Shown piece after piece: positions 11,780-24,200 of a stretch of 64,000 nucleotides of DNA. The translations under genes were made by a program, and so were the position numbers. The stretch spans positions 157,116 through 221,115 of the forward strand of contig JAAEAF010014402.1 in NCBI GenBank assembly GCA_011037195.1, written 5' to 3'. A model generated the notes under the pieces. The model had not been told where the DNA came from, ran no database searches, and saw nothing but the letters and a program-made list of their open reading frames with translations. Within the stretch, counting starts at the first letter, position 1; each line of letters starts with the position of its first letter. Source of the stretch: Triatoma infestans. Its lineage: Eukaryota; Arthropoda; Insecta; Hemiptera; Reduviidae.

Positions 11780-13105
11780 ATCTTGTGTGAAACACACTTC
11801 TTTCTACAATTTTAGATTTTCCAACCCCGGCAACGCAGCCATCAAAGGCTTATTGTACCATTTCTACAATTTACGTTAGTTTTTATTAGCTTATTACCTA
11901 TTTACAAATTTCACATATAACCGAGAATTTATATATGTGCATCCGTAAGATGTGTTTCAATTGTCGGACTTATGGTTAACCGATTCTCTTTCCAACTAGA
12001 AATTTTGGTAACACATTAAATTCATATTAATATTCTATAGACGATCGAATCAATATAATATTATTGAAATGACACTTTAAAGAAAAACCTAACGTCACCC
12101 TACCGCCGCCAAAAACCCCCCTCTTTAATTAATTTTCCGGGAAAATTTTTTATTTCCCGGCGCATCGACTACGATGGTCATTAGCGCCTCTAGACATTAA
12201 ATCTTTCTCGTTCTATGGCCACTCGAGCTGGGATGGCACATGCTCACCTGTGTGACTTCCACACACAACACCTTGCTCAGCAAGGCAGGATGGAGGCATA
12301 GGTGTTCGAAGATCTACCCACACATCCCCTCTTATATCATCGATCTAGTCGACGAGAGGGAGTGTGGGTTTATTGTTTGTACCATCCCTTATTTTATTAA
12401 CAACTGGGGTAGATTCTAATGTCAGAAAGCTTACAGCTTAATTATAAAACTAAGTATATAAAAAATTTAAATTGATATTGTTAGTTAATAATTTATTATG
12501 ATACAATAATAATATCGCGTAGGAGGCTATTTACTGTACATATTCGATGTGCAGTACTTTAAACTAATGTTCCTACACATCCTGAAATGATTAAAACTAA
12601 TTTAACTTAAAAGCTATGGGGTTGAAATACATTTAACATTGACGCTAATAAATACTTTCTTGCCAATAAATACTTTCAGACTAATAAAACACATTCACGC
12701 TAATAAATACATTTTCGCCAATAAATACATTCATGCTAATGATTCGTTCATACAACGCCTTCACACATGGGTGAAGTACTCGATAACTTAGCGTTGTTGT
12801 CGCCATTTTCGCTTATAATATCACTAAAAACTGAAAAATCTCGTTAAATAAACTGGTGACTACTTTCTGGTGAACCGATTTTGACCAAAAAACTTGATTG
12901 TCGCATTCCCTGGTAATATCTAAACGTCGTAATATCAAGTTTCAGTTTCTGCAGTTTTCCAATTTTTTAGAGAATACACACCCAAATTTCTAAAGACCAC
13001 CATTTTTCAGCCTCAACCTCAAAACATACGTTTATTTCCAGTGGAAATTCATTTTCGAAATTTTTGAAATTCAATTTTTTTTACTAGGAGTAAGAGAATG
13101 TAGAA
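11780..13105 (+). mobile_element. Diverged HINE-like element interrupted by a LINE 3' end
   Basis: The 5' part resembles the family start (tcttgtgtgaaacacacttctttct). The segment 12040-12150 resembles the internal module (aatgacactttaaagaaaaacctaac, then gaaaatttt). After the LINE fragment, 12830-13105 continues with module-like sequence and ends tttactaggagtaagagaatgta. Divergence is high, so boundaries are approximate. Confidence 0.4.
12155..12830 (-). mobile_element. LINE 3'-end fragment with minisatellite UTR (family of 33568-35200)
   Basis: It starts ggcgcatcgactacgatgg and matches 33607-33840 for about 240 bp (ctagtcgacgagagggagtgtgg). From about 12640 to 12750 it carries repeats of AATAAATACATTCACGCC type, also found at 34130-34245. 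On the minus strand this is the 3' UTR of the RNase H LINE. The coding part is missing. Confidence 0.6.
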
Positions 13106-13265
13106 ATTAGAGTAGAAAGTAGAAAGAAAATTATGATTCTTTGTCAAACAGGATTTCTATTCAAGGTGTTTATAGATAGCTATAAAGACTGTTATAATAA
13201 ATCAAATAAATATTTATCATCTGGTATTTTATATATAATCAATAATCAACAAAAATATTATTTTT

Positions 13266-13760
13266 ACTATGGCAAACTATATATATAGAGAGAGAGGATG
13301 GTGTTAAGAGAGAGAGAGTTTAGCACACGAGGAATGCGTATAAAACGCCCCCTGGTAGTGGTAATATTTGTTGTTGGGATGGTTGTTATGTGTGTGCGTG
13401 GTTGTTGTAGGTGTGGGGGGCCACCTTCTCGTTCCCATTGGAACACAAGCCTAAAGGTTGGAACCTGACATTTTCCACAATCAGCTTCCCATACAACCAA
13501 ACCACTCTCTCTCTCTCTCTCTCACAGGTCTGCAGGACTGCGTAGCAGTAGGGTGGGAGGCGGTTCTCATACACATTACTGCTGCTTGCCTCTTGCTGCC
13601 CCCCCCCCCAGCTGGTTCATTGTTTTATCATTGTATACACGAAAATCTCTCAGAATGGTAACGAAAAATCTACTTCATTCTTTCTCTCTCTTACACACAT
13701 TGATGTACACAAAAAAAATCCCCCCCTCCCCCTTCCCTCTCTCTCTCTCTCTCTTGGGTA
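13266..13760. promoter_or_regulatory. GC/CT-rich island with TATAAAA motif (speculative)
   Basis: GAGA runs at 13288-13316, a gcgtataaaacgcc TATA-like motif at about 13336-13349, GTTGTTG/GGTGG runs, CT runs at 13505-13524 and 13738-13754, and a C-run at 13600-13609. Core promoter, enhancer or simple-sequence region cannot be separated by eye. Confidence 0.2.
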
Positions 13761-15059
13761 TGTATTCAATGAATATATTGTTGAATATTTCTATCCCTCC
13801 TATCTCTTATATTCCATTCTTTTTCTATTCTATATCAGCTCTGATTTTTTTTTTTTTTTTTTTTATATTTTTTGGTTCTGTGTTATCCATTCTTTTCCAT
13901 TTCCAATCTTCAATTCATCTGATTTCATATGTAAACACAATTAGATCGAATTTGTTTTTTTTAACAATCAGTGCGCATCTGCGCAGTGATCACTTCTTAC
14001 TAATAGGAATTTCTTTCACTAATATTTTGCATAATACAATCATGATTTTTATTAGCCATTGCTTCAGATCTTTAAACTATCTATAACAATATATCTATAA
14101 CTATACATCTATCTAACTATATACATCTATCTAACTATACATCTATCTACATAACTATATATCTATATCTATACAATCTATAACAATATTTCCAATAATT
14201 CCAGATTAAAAGAAAGATCGCTTAACCGGAAGTGCGGTTTGATAAAATTAGTTTTTTTTATTTTTTTATTTTTTTATTTTTAAATTTTCTAGCGATTTAC
14301 TTTAAACTTGTTACGCTAACTATACAGGATTTAATCCTATCACCTTTAACGGAACATCTTTTATTGAAAAAAGTAATTTTAGGTAATTCAGAATTTGAAG
14401 CTGTAAATTTCAAATTGTCTGCCTAATTAGTAAACCTCGTAACTCGATATTGCTCAACTTTATAGGAGAGAGGAAAAAACCCTTGCTAGATTTAAACGTG
14501 TTTTGATCAAATGGCAAAAAACAAGATATTGTAATATCATTAAACACACTATTCAAAATGATTTTTTGAAGAATTTTTTTTCTTTTTGTCATGTAAAATA
14601 TCAAATGGAATTACGGAGGTATGACCAAAATCTATGTTGGAGATACAATTTTTACAATGTAAACAGAAGGAGTTAACGTATAAGGTTTACCAACTTAAAT
14701 ATATTCAGTGGTGGAGTTATAAGAGGTTTGCTAAATTGAATTTTAATGTCACTTGCAATTAAATTGGAGTTACCATACTTTCTCAGCATGTGAATACGCA
14801 TCTCTTATAACAGATGGCGTAAAAAATATTGAAAATGGTAAAAAAGTGGAGTTGGCGAGGTTTTGCTACTTAGGCATACGAAATGTTATTTGGCTTGTTC
14901 AGTATTGTCAAGCGCTTTCGTAATGGACAGTAATATTAAACACACTTCCTACTACTGCCTGTGACGACTGTACTTGTCCCCCCCCCCCATCACCAGATCT
15001 TTATTTATTAGGATAAATGAGTAAAAGTTGGATGTGTTAATTTTTTTTTATATATAATT
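13761..15059. other. Low-complexity AT-rich DNA
   Basis: Poly-T at 13847-13864 gives the phenylalanine-rich open frame of this region. A degenerate (TATC)n-like array (atctatctaactatac) lies at 14085-14180 and a C-run at 14978-14987. Nothing else recognised. Confidence 0.4.
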
Positions 15060-15105
15060 GTTATTATCAATGAAGAGTCTTGTGAGTGTTTCACACGTGA
15101 TTTTT
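15060..15105 (-). mobile_element. HINE-like element, 5' terminal fragment
   Basis: gaagagtcttgtgagtgtttcacacgtgatt is the reverse complement of the family 5' end, including the GTGTGA-AACAC-TCACAC hairpin. It is diverged and short. Confidence 0.4.
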
Positions 15106-15370
15106 TTTTGTTTTGTTTTGTATAATGCTTTCCCCAAATTTTTGAAAACCAACTAGGCTGTGGAGCATTTCAATTTCTTTCTTTCTATGGACATTTAATT
15201 TTTATGATTAAATTTCTGAATAGATTACAATTGAAAGTGAAAAGATTCCCAATTCAAATGGAATGTAGTTTTTATTTGGAAACGGTTACATTGATCGCAA
15301 CGGTTTTATTTGGTTTGAAATAAGTTGAAACACAGTTGAATATTTATATAAATAAACAAAACAAAAAAAA

Positions 15371-16031
15371 TCTGGTGTGAAATACTCACACAACTTTCTC
15401 TTACTCCAATTCTCAAAATTATAATTGACAAATGTTATAGTTTGTGTACAAAATTGAAAGAAATTCGTCGAAAACTGAAAAAACTACGAAAGCGAACTTC
15501 CGGTTTACTAATTTTCTTGAAACTTGGAATTTTGGCCATCTATTTATTTCTAATTAATTTTGTTTGGATGATAGAATTGTATAATCTACTATAATAGCAT
15601 TTTAAAGAAAAAAAATAATCCCACCCCTTCCCTAAAAGTGCCCTTAAATGAATGGTCCTAGAGAAATGTTTCAAATAAAAGTTGTAGATCTTTGTATGTG
15701 TAGTTGGTGTACCAAGTTGAAGAAAATCATCGGAGACATTTTTGAGAAAATCGCAAAAAAGTAAAAAAAAAAAAACTAGTAAAGTGGTACTTCCGGTTGT
15801 GGAATTTTGAAAGATAACGTACTGTCAGATCGTTCAGGTGATACCTGAACGGAATATCAAGTTTGAACGTTCTACGATTTTTCGTTTTTGAGCTATGCTC
15901 ACATACATAAGCACACACACCACACACAGACCATTTGCTAAAAACCAGTCAGGGGACCTCAAAACGGATATTTCCGGTGAAACTCGATATCGAAAATTTT
16001 ACACGATTACAATACTTCCTCTTACTAGGAT
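15371..16031 (+). mobile_element. HINE-like non-autonomous element, copy 1
   Basis: It begins TCTGGTGTGAAATACTCACA and ACTTTCTCTTACTCC, has the internal module (gtgcccttaaatgaa, gaaatgtttcaaataaaagttgtagatc, aagtggtacttccggtt), and ends TACAATACTTCCTCTTACTAGGA, where the terminal hairpin is cut short. Family features point to a Helentron-associated (DINE-1/HINE type) element; no Rep/helicase gene is present. Confidence 0.65.
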
Positions 16032-16429
16032 GAGATCTGTTCGGTTTTCCTGGAATCTACATATACAGTTTTTTTTTTTAAAAATCATGTAGATGTTTAA
16101 CTTTTAAAATATTTTTTTTACGTTGTAAGAATTTAAAATTTATTTAAATAATTATTATTAAATAATAATTCTTATTCTTTATTCTCTCTTTAACAAAAAG
16201 ATTGTTTATATTTATCAATCAAAATTTCTTAATTCTTATCGGTGACGTGATATTGAAATAAATAACAGTGCTGCCAGCCTATTTTTCGAAAGTAGCGAGT
16301 TTTATTGTATATTCAATTTTTTAGTAATTTAATTTTAGATTATAATTGAAAATCCTACTTTATACAATTTTAGTTGGTGTAACCGTCCCATTTTCCAGGT
16401 TTGCTGAACAGTTATTCTAATTATTCAAA

Positions 16430-17060
16430 AGAGGGGAGGGTTATACCCTGCGCGATCCAAAGTTTCCATGGGCCCCTATACAGCTGCCCCAGAAAGATTA
16501 ACAACTATCGGGTTTGGAACAAGCGTCCGAACCCGGGTATCACCCACCTAAGTTTTATCACAATCCGAACAAATTAGGCCACAACCTTAGAAGGACATAG
16601 CAGCCTAAGTTCTTCCACGATATCCTGTTCCGATCAAAAATACTGAACCGACCTAATTTCCTCACAACCTAAACAATCAGTCATGAGATGAGATGTAATG
16701 GGTGTTTCCTCTTCACAAACCTTACAAGAGTTCTGGCATGATCCCCAGTGTATAGAGCTTTCCTTAAACCGCAAAGCCTAATGAGGAAATCAACGAGATG
16801 CCTGAATGAAGTCCGTGAAAGACACAGCATCCCTCACTAATCATAGACCTTCCAGACCCCCAACGAGCATCTTAGTCTGCCGACAACCCACCGTGGTCAT
16901 CCATAAAGATATTCATCCCAAACTGTGAAAGTATCCTTGATTGGAAACTTGACTGACATGAGCCTGAAAACACACCAGCATAGCAGGCTCGGGTGTTAAA
17001 CAGCAATCTTTCTCACAATTTCGTTTTATTTCTGAGTGCCAGGGGGGGATAGGAGCTAAG
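16430..17060 (-). pseudogene. RNase H-type LINE, C-terminal and 3' region (relic)
   Basis: The DNA matches 25430-25850 by eye (caatcagtcatgagatg, gggtgtttcctc, cttaaaccgcaaag). The 25 kb copy retains the C-terminal Cys/His segment of RNase H-bearing LINE ORF2 on the minus strand. Frames are broken in this copy. Confidence 0.55.
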
Positions 17061-17942
17061 TGCACTGTTATATTGACCACTTAGTGAATATTGCAATAAT
17101 TAAATTTAAACCTCACTGACTGAATGCTCCACTTAGTATTCTATATAAAAAAAAAAAAAAAAAAATTGAATAAATAAGTTTTAAACAGAGAAAAATTTAT
17201 ATTATACCATATAAAATGTAAATAAAATATAGTTGATTAACCTTTTACACATTCCTAGTACTGTGTGTAAACATTGATTCAAAACCTTTCCCCCTCCCCC
17301 TCCCCCGAACAGTTTTCATTATTAAATTTAGTGCAATCAACTAAACAAATAGAAATCAATTTTCTATTTATATTTGGGAAAATTGAAATTTATTTAGCAA
17401 TTAAAAACTTGTTCCTGATTTATTGATTTAACTTTTAATAAATATAGTATGTAATATTTGTTTTTTACGTTTATGTAATTTTGTGTCGAAATATTTCACG
17501 CTTAAAATATTTATTTTATCATTTACATGTATTTACAATTAGAAGTTTGGGAAAACAAAAAAAATGATCGCTATTTTTAAATCCACTTTTGTTGTCAATT
17601 CGGAGAAAATTCAGTCATTGTTAAGGTGATTTAAAGTTTAAAGGATAAAAAAAAAATAAAAAAAAAATAAAAATAAAAAAATAGATAAGAGGACGTATAA
17701 AAAGTTTTTCTCTACAAATATCACAGATAAAAAAAAAGGAATTCAACGATCTTTTCCTTTTGATTATTTTATCTTATTTAGAATTATGCGTCAGAAATAA
17801 TTTTAGATTATTCACGTGTACCATGAATATACCGTATTGTTTTACCATTAATGTACATTAAGTTTATTTTTGAGTCCGTAATTCGATATTTATTATTTTG
17901 TAACAACTTTTACATAAAACACCTTTATTTTCTTGTAGTTTT
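17061..17942. other. AT-rich DNA, nothing recognised
   Basis: Poly-A at 17148-17164 and A-rich runs at 17647-17685. No gene seen. Confidence 0.4.
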
Positions 17943-18795
17943 TACTTTCTCTTACTCCTAGTAAACAGGAAGTATTGTAATCGTGTCAAATTTTCGATAT
18001 CGTGTTTTCACCGGAAATATCCGTTTTACGAAAAACCGTAGAAAGTTGAAACTTAATATTCCGTTTAGGTATCACCATGGGATCTCACAGTGGGTCATCT
18101 GTCAAAATTTCTCAACCGGAAGTTACCACATTACTAATTGGTTATTTTACTTTTTTCACGTTTTTCTCAGAAATGGTGCCGACGATTTTCTTCAAACTTA
18201 ATATATCAACTACACATACAAAGAGCTACAACTTTTATTTGTAACGTTTCTCTGGGAAAATCCATTTAAGGGCAGTTATGGGGGAGGGGTGGGGTTAGGT
18301 TTTCACCTAAAATGCTATTTCAGTTTATTAAACAATTTTGTTATCTAAATAATGTTAATTAGAAATGAATATGTTGTTGAAATTCCGAGTTTGAAAAAAA
18401 ATCGGATGACCGGAAGTGCGTTTATTTCACCACTTTACTAAATGATTTTTTTTCACTTTTTCGCGATTTTCTTGAAACTTTTTATATAAACTAAACATAC
18501 AAAGATCTACAACTTTTATTTAAAACATTTTTCTGGGAAAATTCATTTAAGGGCACTTTGGGGGGCGAGTGGTGGGGGTTATGTTTTTCTCTAAAGTGCT
18601 ATCATAGTTGATTATTATACAATTCTATTATCCAAACAAAATTAATTAAAAATAAATAGATGGTCAAAATTCCGAGTTTCAAGAAAATTAGTGAACCGGA
18701 AGTGCGCTTTTACTAGACAGTTTTCGACGAAATTCATTAAATTATAATTTTGAGAACTGAAATAAGAGAAAGTTGTGTGAGTGTTTCACACCAGA
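17943..18795 (-). mobile_element. HINE-like element, copy 2, inverted, two internal modules
   Basis: The minus-strand copy runs from TCTGGTGTGAAACACTCACA (ending 18795) to GAGTAAGAGAAAGTA (17943). Two internal modules are spaced about 300 bp, seen as two repeats of cattt-aagggca within tctgggaaa context at 18255 and 18540. The 3' hairpin is damaged (CTTACTCCTAGTAAACAGG). Confidence 0.7.
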
Positions 18796-19060
18796 TTTTT
18801 ATATTATGTTAAATGTCTTGAAATATTGACACTACTGACTCAACTGCAGTTTTTTTTTTTTTTTTTGTAATTACGTTCTCAAGATTTTGAACTTATTGTT
18901 TTAATTTTATAAACATCTCTACTAAGATCTTTTATTTTTTGTGCTATGTAGTTTCTAAAAAATTATTCTAAAAATATTCTAAACGAACCTCTTTAACCAA
19001 CGCTTCAGATATTTATGCCAGTCGCGCCAGACACAAGGAGGAAATAAAAGACGATTTTAT
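18796..19060. other. AT-rich spacer
   Basis: Nothing recognised apart from a poly-T tract at 18850-18865. Confidence 0.4.
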
Positions 19061-19450
19061 ATCGTATTGCTTGCATCCATTTGAAATTAGGGCACTGCGA
19101 ATCCAAGCACACCAATCCAAGGTCCTACATCGAATCATCATGGGTGCTCATTATTACGTCTCCAATAACAAAATACATAGTGACCTCAAGAATTCATTCA
19201 TTCATAACACTGTCCAGCAATATCTCAGATTGCATAGTGACCTTTCCTCCATTCTAATTCGCTCTTCCATTTCAATTACAGAGAATTCTCCAAGACGTCT
19301 TGAAGCATTTTTGGCCCCAGAGACTTCCTTGTCACTAATGGTGTTTAACGATATATAACCCTATCATTCACGCCTATAACCCCTTTTTTTTTTAGCTACA
19401 CATATTTAAATTGCTTTTACTTGTTATAAATGCAAAGCATGTAGTTATAA
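19061..19450 (+). pseudogene. Jockey-like LINE 3' end (relic)
   Basis: The frame reads ALRIQAHQSKVLHRIIMGAH, YYVSNNKIHSDLKNSFIH, and ENSPRRLEAFLAPE, matching the C-terminal part of jockey-clade ORF2 and the relic at 2320. The basic RRLKRRWPRD end is partly mutated. It is 5'-truncated and adjoins a HINE-like element at 19455. Confidence 0.7.
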
Positions 19451-19454
19451 AATC

Positions 19455-20141
19455 AAATCTTGTAACTCGGAATTTCAGCCGTCTATTTATTTCTAATTAA
19501 TTTTGTTTGGATGATAGAATTGTATAATCAACTATCATAACACTTTAGAGAAAAACATAACCCCACCCCTCCTCCAAAAAGTGCACTTAAATGAATTTTC
19601 CCAGAGAAATGTTTTAAATAAAAGTTGTAGATCTTTGTATGCTTAGTTTATATACGAAGTTTCAAGAAAATCGTCGGAGCTATTTTTGAGAAAATCACGA
19701 AAAAGTGAAAAAAAAAATCATTTAGTAAAGTGGTAATGTAAACGTACTTCTGGTTATCCGATTTTTTTTTGAAACTCGGAATTTCAACAACATATTCAAT
19801 TCTAATTAACATTATTTAGATGATAGAATTGTTTAATAAACTGCACTTTAAATGAAAACCTAACCCCACCCCTCCCCCTTAAATGAATTTTCCCTGAGAA
19901 ATGTTTCAAATAAAAGTTATAGTTGTTAGTATGTGTGGTTGATATACCAAGTTTGAAGAAAATCGTTGGAGGTATTTCTGAGAAAATCGCAAAAACGTAA
20001 AAAAAAAAAAAAACTTGTAAAGTGGTATTTCCGGTTGAGGAATTTTGACATATGACCCACTGTCGGGTTCCCTTGGTGATAACTAAACAGAATATCAAAT
20101 GAATGAAACTTTCTACGATTTTTCGTTTTTGAGCTATGCTG

Positions 20142-20178
<37 letters not shown>

Positions 20179-20301
20179 CATTTACTAGAAACCACTTTTT
20201 TGGACTCAGGGGACCTCAAAACGGATATTTCCGGTGAAAAGTCAATATCGAAAATTTGACACGATTACAATACTTCCTCTTACTAGGAGTAAGAGAAAGT
20301 A
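19455..20301 (+). mobile_element. HINE-like element, copy 3, 5'-truncated
   Basis: It starts inside a module (actcggaatttcagccg), holds two modules about 290 bp apart, and includes an AC run at 20142-20172. It ends with the complete 3' terminus TACAATACTTCCTCTTACT-AGGAGTAAGAGAAAGTA. The hairpin stem is CTCTTACT/AGTAAGAG. Confidence 0.7.
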
Positions 20302-20906
20302 AGAACAAAAGAAACAAAAGAAGAAAAAAATTAATAGTCTCCAGGGCGGCGTAATGATGAAAATCTTTACTAAAATGTCATTTTAATATATTCCATGGAA
20401 CCGCAACCTAAAAAAATTTGTTATTAATTCATTTTACTACAAAAAATCCGAATTCAGAGAAAATTTGTTAAATTAAATTCGATAATTCATCTATTTAAAT
20501 TTCCGAGTAATTCATGTTAAAGCTTTTTTTCATAGGTGTGAACGGTCCCCAGGTTAAGTTTCTACTCTTAAGATATTAAATGCTTAAACGATATTTGACC
20601 TAATATCATAAGGAATATTTAATAGCAGCCGGCTTTACACATAATATTTCTATTCCAAATAAGATAGATGTTTTTAAGTTTGAATAATACTGCTTATTTC
20701 TGCCATATTAAGAGAAACACAGAATCAAGATTTCTGAATTTGAACTGGTAGATAATTTTGGAAAATCATTCCAGTAAAATTGAGGCGTTCCAATTATTAA
20801 CAGTTCTGAAACTATCATTGGTGTTCAAACAGATCTTTTGATTGTTTTGTCACCTAAAGATCTATATTATATTAGTATGTTTGCATTTTTATACTTCTCA
20901 TGACGC
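20302..20906. other. AT-rich spacer
   Basis: Nothing recognised. This is pre-insertion sequence next to the LINE at 20920. Confidence 0.4.
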
Positions 20907-22212
20907 AGTTTTAAGATTAATAATAATAATAAGTAAGTTTATTTCACATAATACCATAAAAAGAAAGAAATACATTCATTAATACATATGAAAACTTAAT
21001 ACGGCAAGGATAACCGTCTGCCAGGGTTTGGTTAGATACAATTATGGCAGTGCCTTTTATAATATATATAATATAAATTCAACAAAATATTACCATTAAT
21101 TTCAAAATTTATTTACCACAAATTTAATAATAATAATAGTGAATATTAACTGAAAGTTAAAAAGAAAAATAAATATAAGAAAAGAAAAAAGAAACGAAAC
21201 TTTGAGAGAAAGAGAGATAAATATATTACAGTCTTGTTATTTTTACTTCTGAGGATACAACCCTTAGCAAGGAGTGAGGCATTACAGTTAAGCATAATTA
21301 CAATAAAATATAAACTTACAAAAACAAAAAATAAAAATAAAAAATAGAAATGGTATAAAATGAAAACAAATAGAAAATACATAGTGGTCAAGCAACTTAT
21401 AGATCGTATATCTATGTGAAGCCTGCGCCCTTTCAAGTTGGTTCAGCAAAAAACTCTTCTTCAACCAAGCAATAATGGACTGAAAGCGTGAAGGGATTCC
21501 CTCTCGCTCCAGAACGTCCAACCTCAGATTAACCTGAGCCCGCTCAGCCAAAACGTTCCAACTTTTAGCCCATGATATACCCACTCTTACGATCTCCTCA
21601 GCAACTATCCTGGGAAACCTTGATTGATCCATATTTAACACCTTTACTAGATACCGACTATTTAATGCCAAGGTATAAAAGAATATTGGCTCAAGGCCAG
21701 TTTCTAAGTGAAGTATGTATGATGGAGTGAAATTTGGCAAAGCAAATATTTTTCTTATGAAAAACCACAGGACTCTCTCCATCTCACGGAACTCCTCTGA
21801 CCCCCAAACTTGAGCTGCGTAAACAAAGAATAGCTGCGTAAACACCGCATTAAATACTTGGAGTTTCGCTTTCAGAGGTATTTAAGGCTGCATTATCGCT
21901 CCTCTCCAAATAACATTTAACGCAAGTTTAGCTGACTAGGATTTATCGAGTAAATGAGGTTTTAAATTCAATTGAGAGGTCAACAACACACCCAAATAGA
22001 CAAAACGATTTACTACCTCTATCTCCTTGGGTCTTGTATGTCCAGCGCTCTCTAGTTCCAAGTCTACCTCCATTGCGAAACACAACCACTTTGGACTTAT
22101 CAATGTTCACTTGAAGGTTCCACCTTTCGCAATACCGCTCCAGCTTCAGTATGTTTCTCTGTAGGGCTCGCGGACTATCGGCAATCATTACTATATCAGA
22201 GTTTTAAGATTA
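20907..22212 (-). mobile_element. 5'-truncated LINE with 13-bp target-site duplication
   Basis: AGTTTTAAGATTA is repeated exactly at 20907-20919 and 22200-22212. Between them lies a minus-strand LINE whose 3' end is a TTA/TAA tail at 20920-20932. The 5' end is cut within the catalytic Y-A-D-D box: the first readable residues are SDIVMIADSPRALQ. A textbook target-primed insertion of about 1.28 kb. Confidence 0.85.
21288..22199 (-). pseudogene. LINE reverse transcriptase, C-terminal half (frame-broken)
   Basis: Minus-strand frames read MIADSPRALQRNILKLERY, CERWNLQVNIDKSKVVVFRN and, after at least one frameshift, AAQVWGSEEFREMERVLWFF, SYILHLETGLEPIFFYTLAL and LERAQASHRYTIYKLLDH. The W-x-L-x-V-N-x-x-K-(S/T)-K-V motif is RT region 6-7; the rest is the post-RT thumb of a non-LTR element. 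RT would copy the element RNA at the target nick. This copy lacks the fingers and palm and is dead. I cannot assign the clade. Confidence 0.8.
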
Positions 22213-22735
22213 GTTTCTTTTTCATTCATAAAAATCCATGAATTCCAAGTTACTTAAATCATTTCCATTGGCGCAATCATAACGCTATGTCTGATAAGCA
22301 GACGGAAGTAATGAAAACAAATTGCCGAAAAGTAGTCACAAAACCAATAAATTTTGGATAAACAGTTTTTTTTTCCGAAATGATTTATATAAATGTTATT
22401 CAAGAAGTTAATTTAGTTTAATGCGTTTATACGAAAGTTAATTTTTAAACTTGATTGTAGCATTGTACTATATAAGCAGATTTAGACTGGATTTAAATAA
22501 AAATATATTATTACTCTTGTTTTTTTTTAATGGGCGTAAAGTTATATTGACTATGAGGGACTGTTCAACAATGAACAAGCACTATTACACACCACCTACC
22601 TCTCTATAGTAAGTTCACTTTCATTTTCATGCAGCCATTTGACTCGTAATTTTTTAATTTGTTTTTTTTATTATATCATTAATTTTTTTATTTTATATTC
22701 TTTATTGTGTTGTTATTTTTATGAGCTTGTTAATT
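22213..22735. other. AT-rich spacer
   Basis: Nothing recognised. Confidence 0.4.
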
Positions 22736-22823
22736 TTTAGAAAGTGAGTTTTTCACCGGAAAGATAAATCTCAAGAGATAGACCACCCCCAGTCGAAAAA
22801 GTAATTAGAAATTGGTCCGTCCG

Positions 22824-22858
<35 letters not shown>

Positions 22859-24200
22859 TCAGCATGATTCAAAAATGGAAACGAATATGAAGGTTCAAAC
22901 ATGATATTTAAGTGCTACCTGGGGGCCCTTTTAATAAGGTATTGGTCAAATTAGGTCAGTCGGAAGTACCACTTTACTTAATTGATTTTTTTTTTCAGTT
23001 TTATATGAATTCTTGGAAACGCCTTCAACATTATTAACGTGGAACACGTTTTTTGGGCTAGGAGTATATAAGTGAAAATCATTATGGAAAAACGTAACGA
23101 AAATAAGGGTGGTGGTGGGAGAAACGTAAGAAAAAACGTAGCCTTCTGTGGCCCGGCCCCTACAGTGTTATTTTTTTGTCCATTCACTATGTGAGCTGGT
23201 ATGAGACTTCCCCCCCCGGTCTTTTTCTACCTTAGGCCATATTTAAAAAAAAAAACAAAATCATTTTGTATCAGGAGAGTTCATCCGTATAGGAGCTCAA
23301 TGTAAATTAGTTTCTAATAAGTGGTGCCCACTGACGAAAATTTGTGGAACTAATTTGTTATATTGTTAAATGGCGCTCTCTTAATAGGAGTTTTTGGAAA
23401 CTAAAGTATCTTTTGGTCTGAGAGGATTATAAGTGAAAATCGTTACGAAAATATATGAAAATAATGTAATGCCTATTTGTACATTATAGGATACATAATT
23501 TGTATCCTGCTAACCAAACACCGAAAAAAGTGTTTCATCACGCTTCTCAGCTTTAGGTAGTATACTCAAAACTACCAATAAATCGAGGGTGGGGTCCAGA
23601 GGGGCGCAGCAAGGGCTTCCACTTTTGTTCTATTTTTCCAGGAAAATTCATTTAAGGAAAGTTCTGAGGGAAATGCAACGCTACGCTTTCCCCTGCAATA
23701 CTACTTCAATATATTTTATGGTTTTGCTACCTATATAATATTAAGTTACATTAAAAGCATTGCTAGAATACTAAAAAAAAACCTTTTGCACAAAAAGTTC
23801 AAAGCTTTGCTGGACGGCGATTTTTAATTAGAGGTCGTGTGTTAAGCTGGCCGAAGGTTCCCTATGCCGTTCAGTTCTGACCTTTGTTATGAAGGTAACT
23901 TTCCATTCATGATGCTGGGTTAATTCATTCTTTGCTATCACGGCAATAGAATCCTAAAATACTCGCACCAATGCAATTAGTTTTAATACCAACGCGTTAG
24001 AACACCAGATTTCTAAGTTCGAATAAATGTTGGTGCGACTTTACTTAATTGGTTTCTGTGTTGTTTTTTTTTTTTTTTTGAACTTTTCTTGTCAACTTCA
24101 CAGGCATACATTGACCATTTTTATATGTAATACATTTTTCTGGTAAAGTTGATTTTAGGTTTTCTTCTGGAGAACCATTGGTTTCAGATGTCTCTTTGAA
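22736..24200 (-). mobile_element. Diverged HINE-like element(s), inverted
   Basis: Module motifs survive in reverse orientation: gtttttcaccgga at 22747, cggaagtaccactttactta at 22960, gaaaattcatttaaggaaagt at 23642, and gactttacttaattgg at 24037. A TG run is at 22828-22857. A family 3 SINE interrupts it at 23803-24015. Much older than the other copies. Confidence 0.35.
23803..24015 (-). mobile_element. tRNA-derived SINE, family 3 (diverged)
   Basis: gctggacggcgattt, catgatgctgggtt and actcgcacc match the copy at 56374-56624. The tRNA-like head, at the right end on the minus strand, is decayed. Confidence 0.5.

Noticed and set aside
13553..14086. 177-codon open frame rich in Phe, Ser and Leu
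   Set aside because: Driven by poly-T and CT microsatellites; no domain and no splice context.
19802..20219. Cys/Val-rich open frames with CVCVCV
   Set aside because: Translation of the AC microsatellite within a HINE-like element.
21146..21436. 96-codon Phe-rich minus frame
   Set aside because: It covers the 3' UTR and tail of the LINE at 20907-22212; low-complexity translation.
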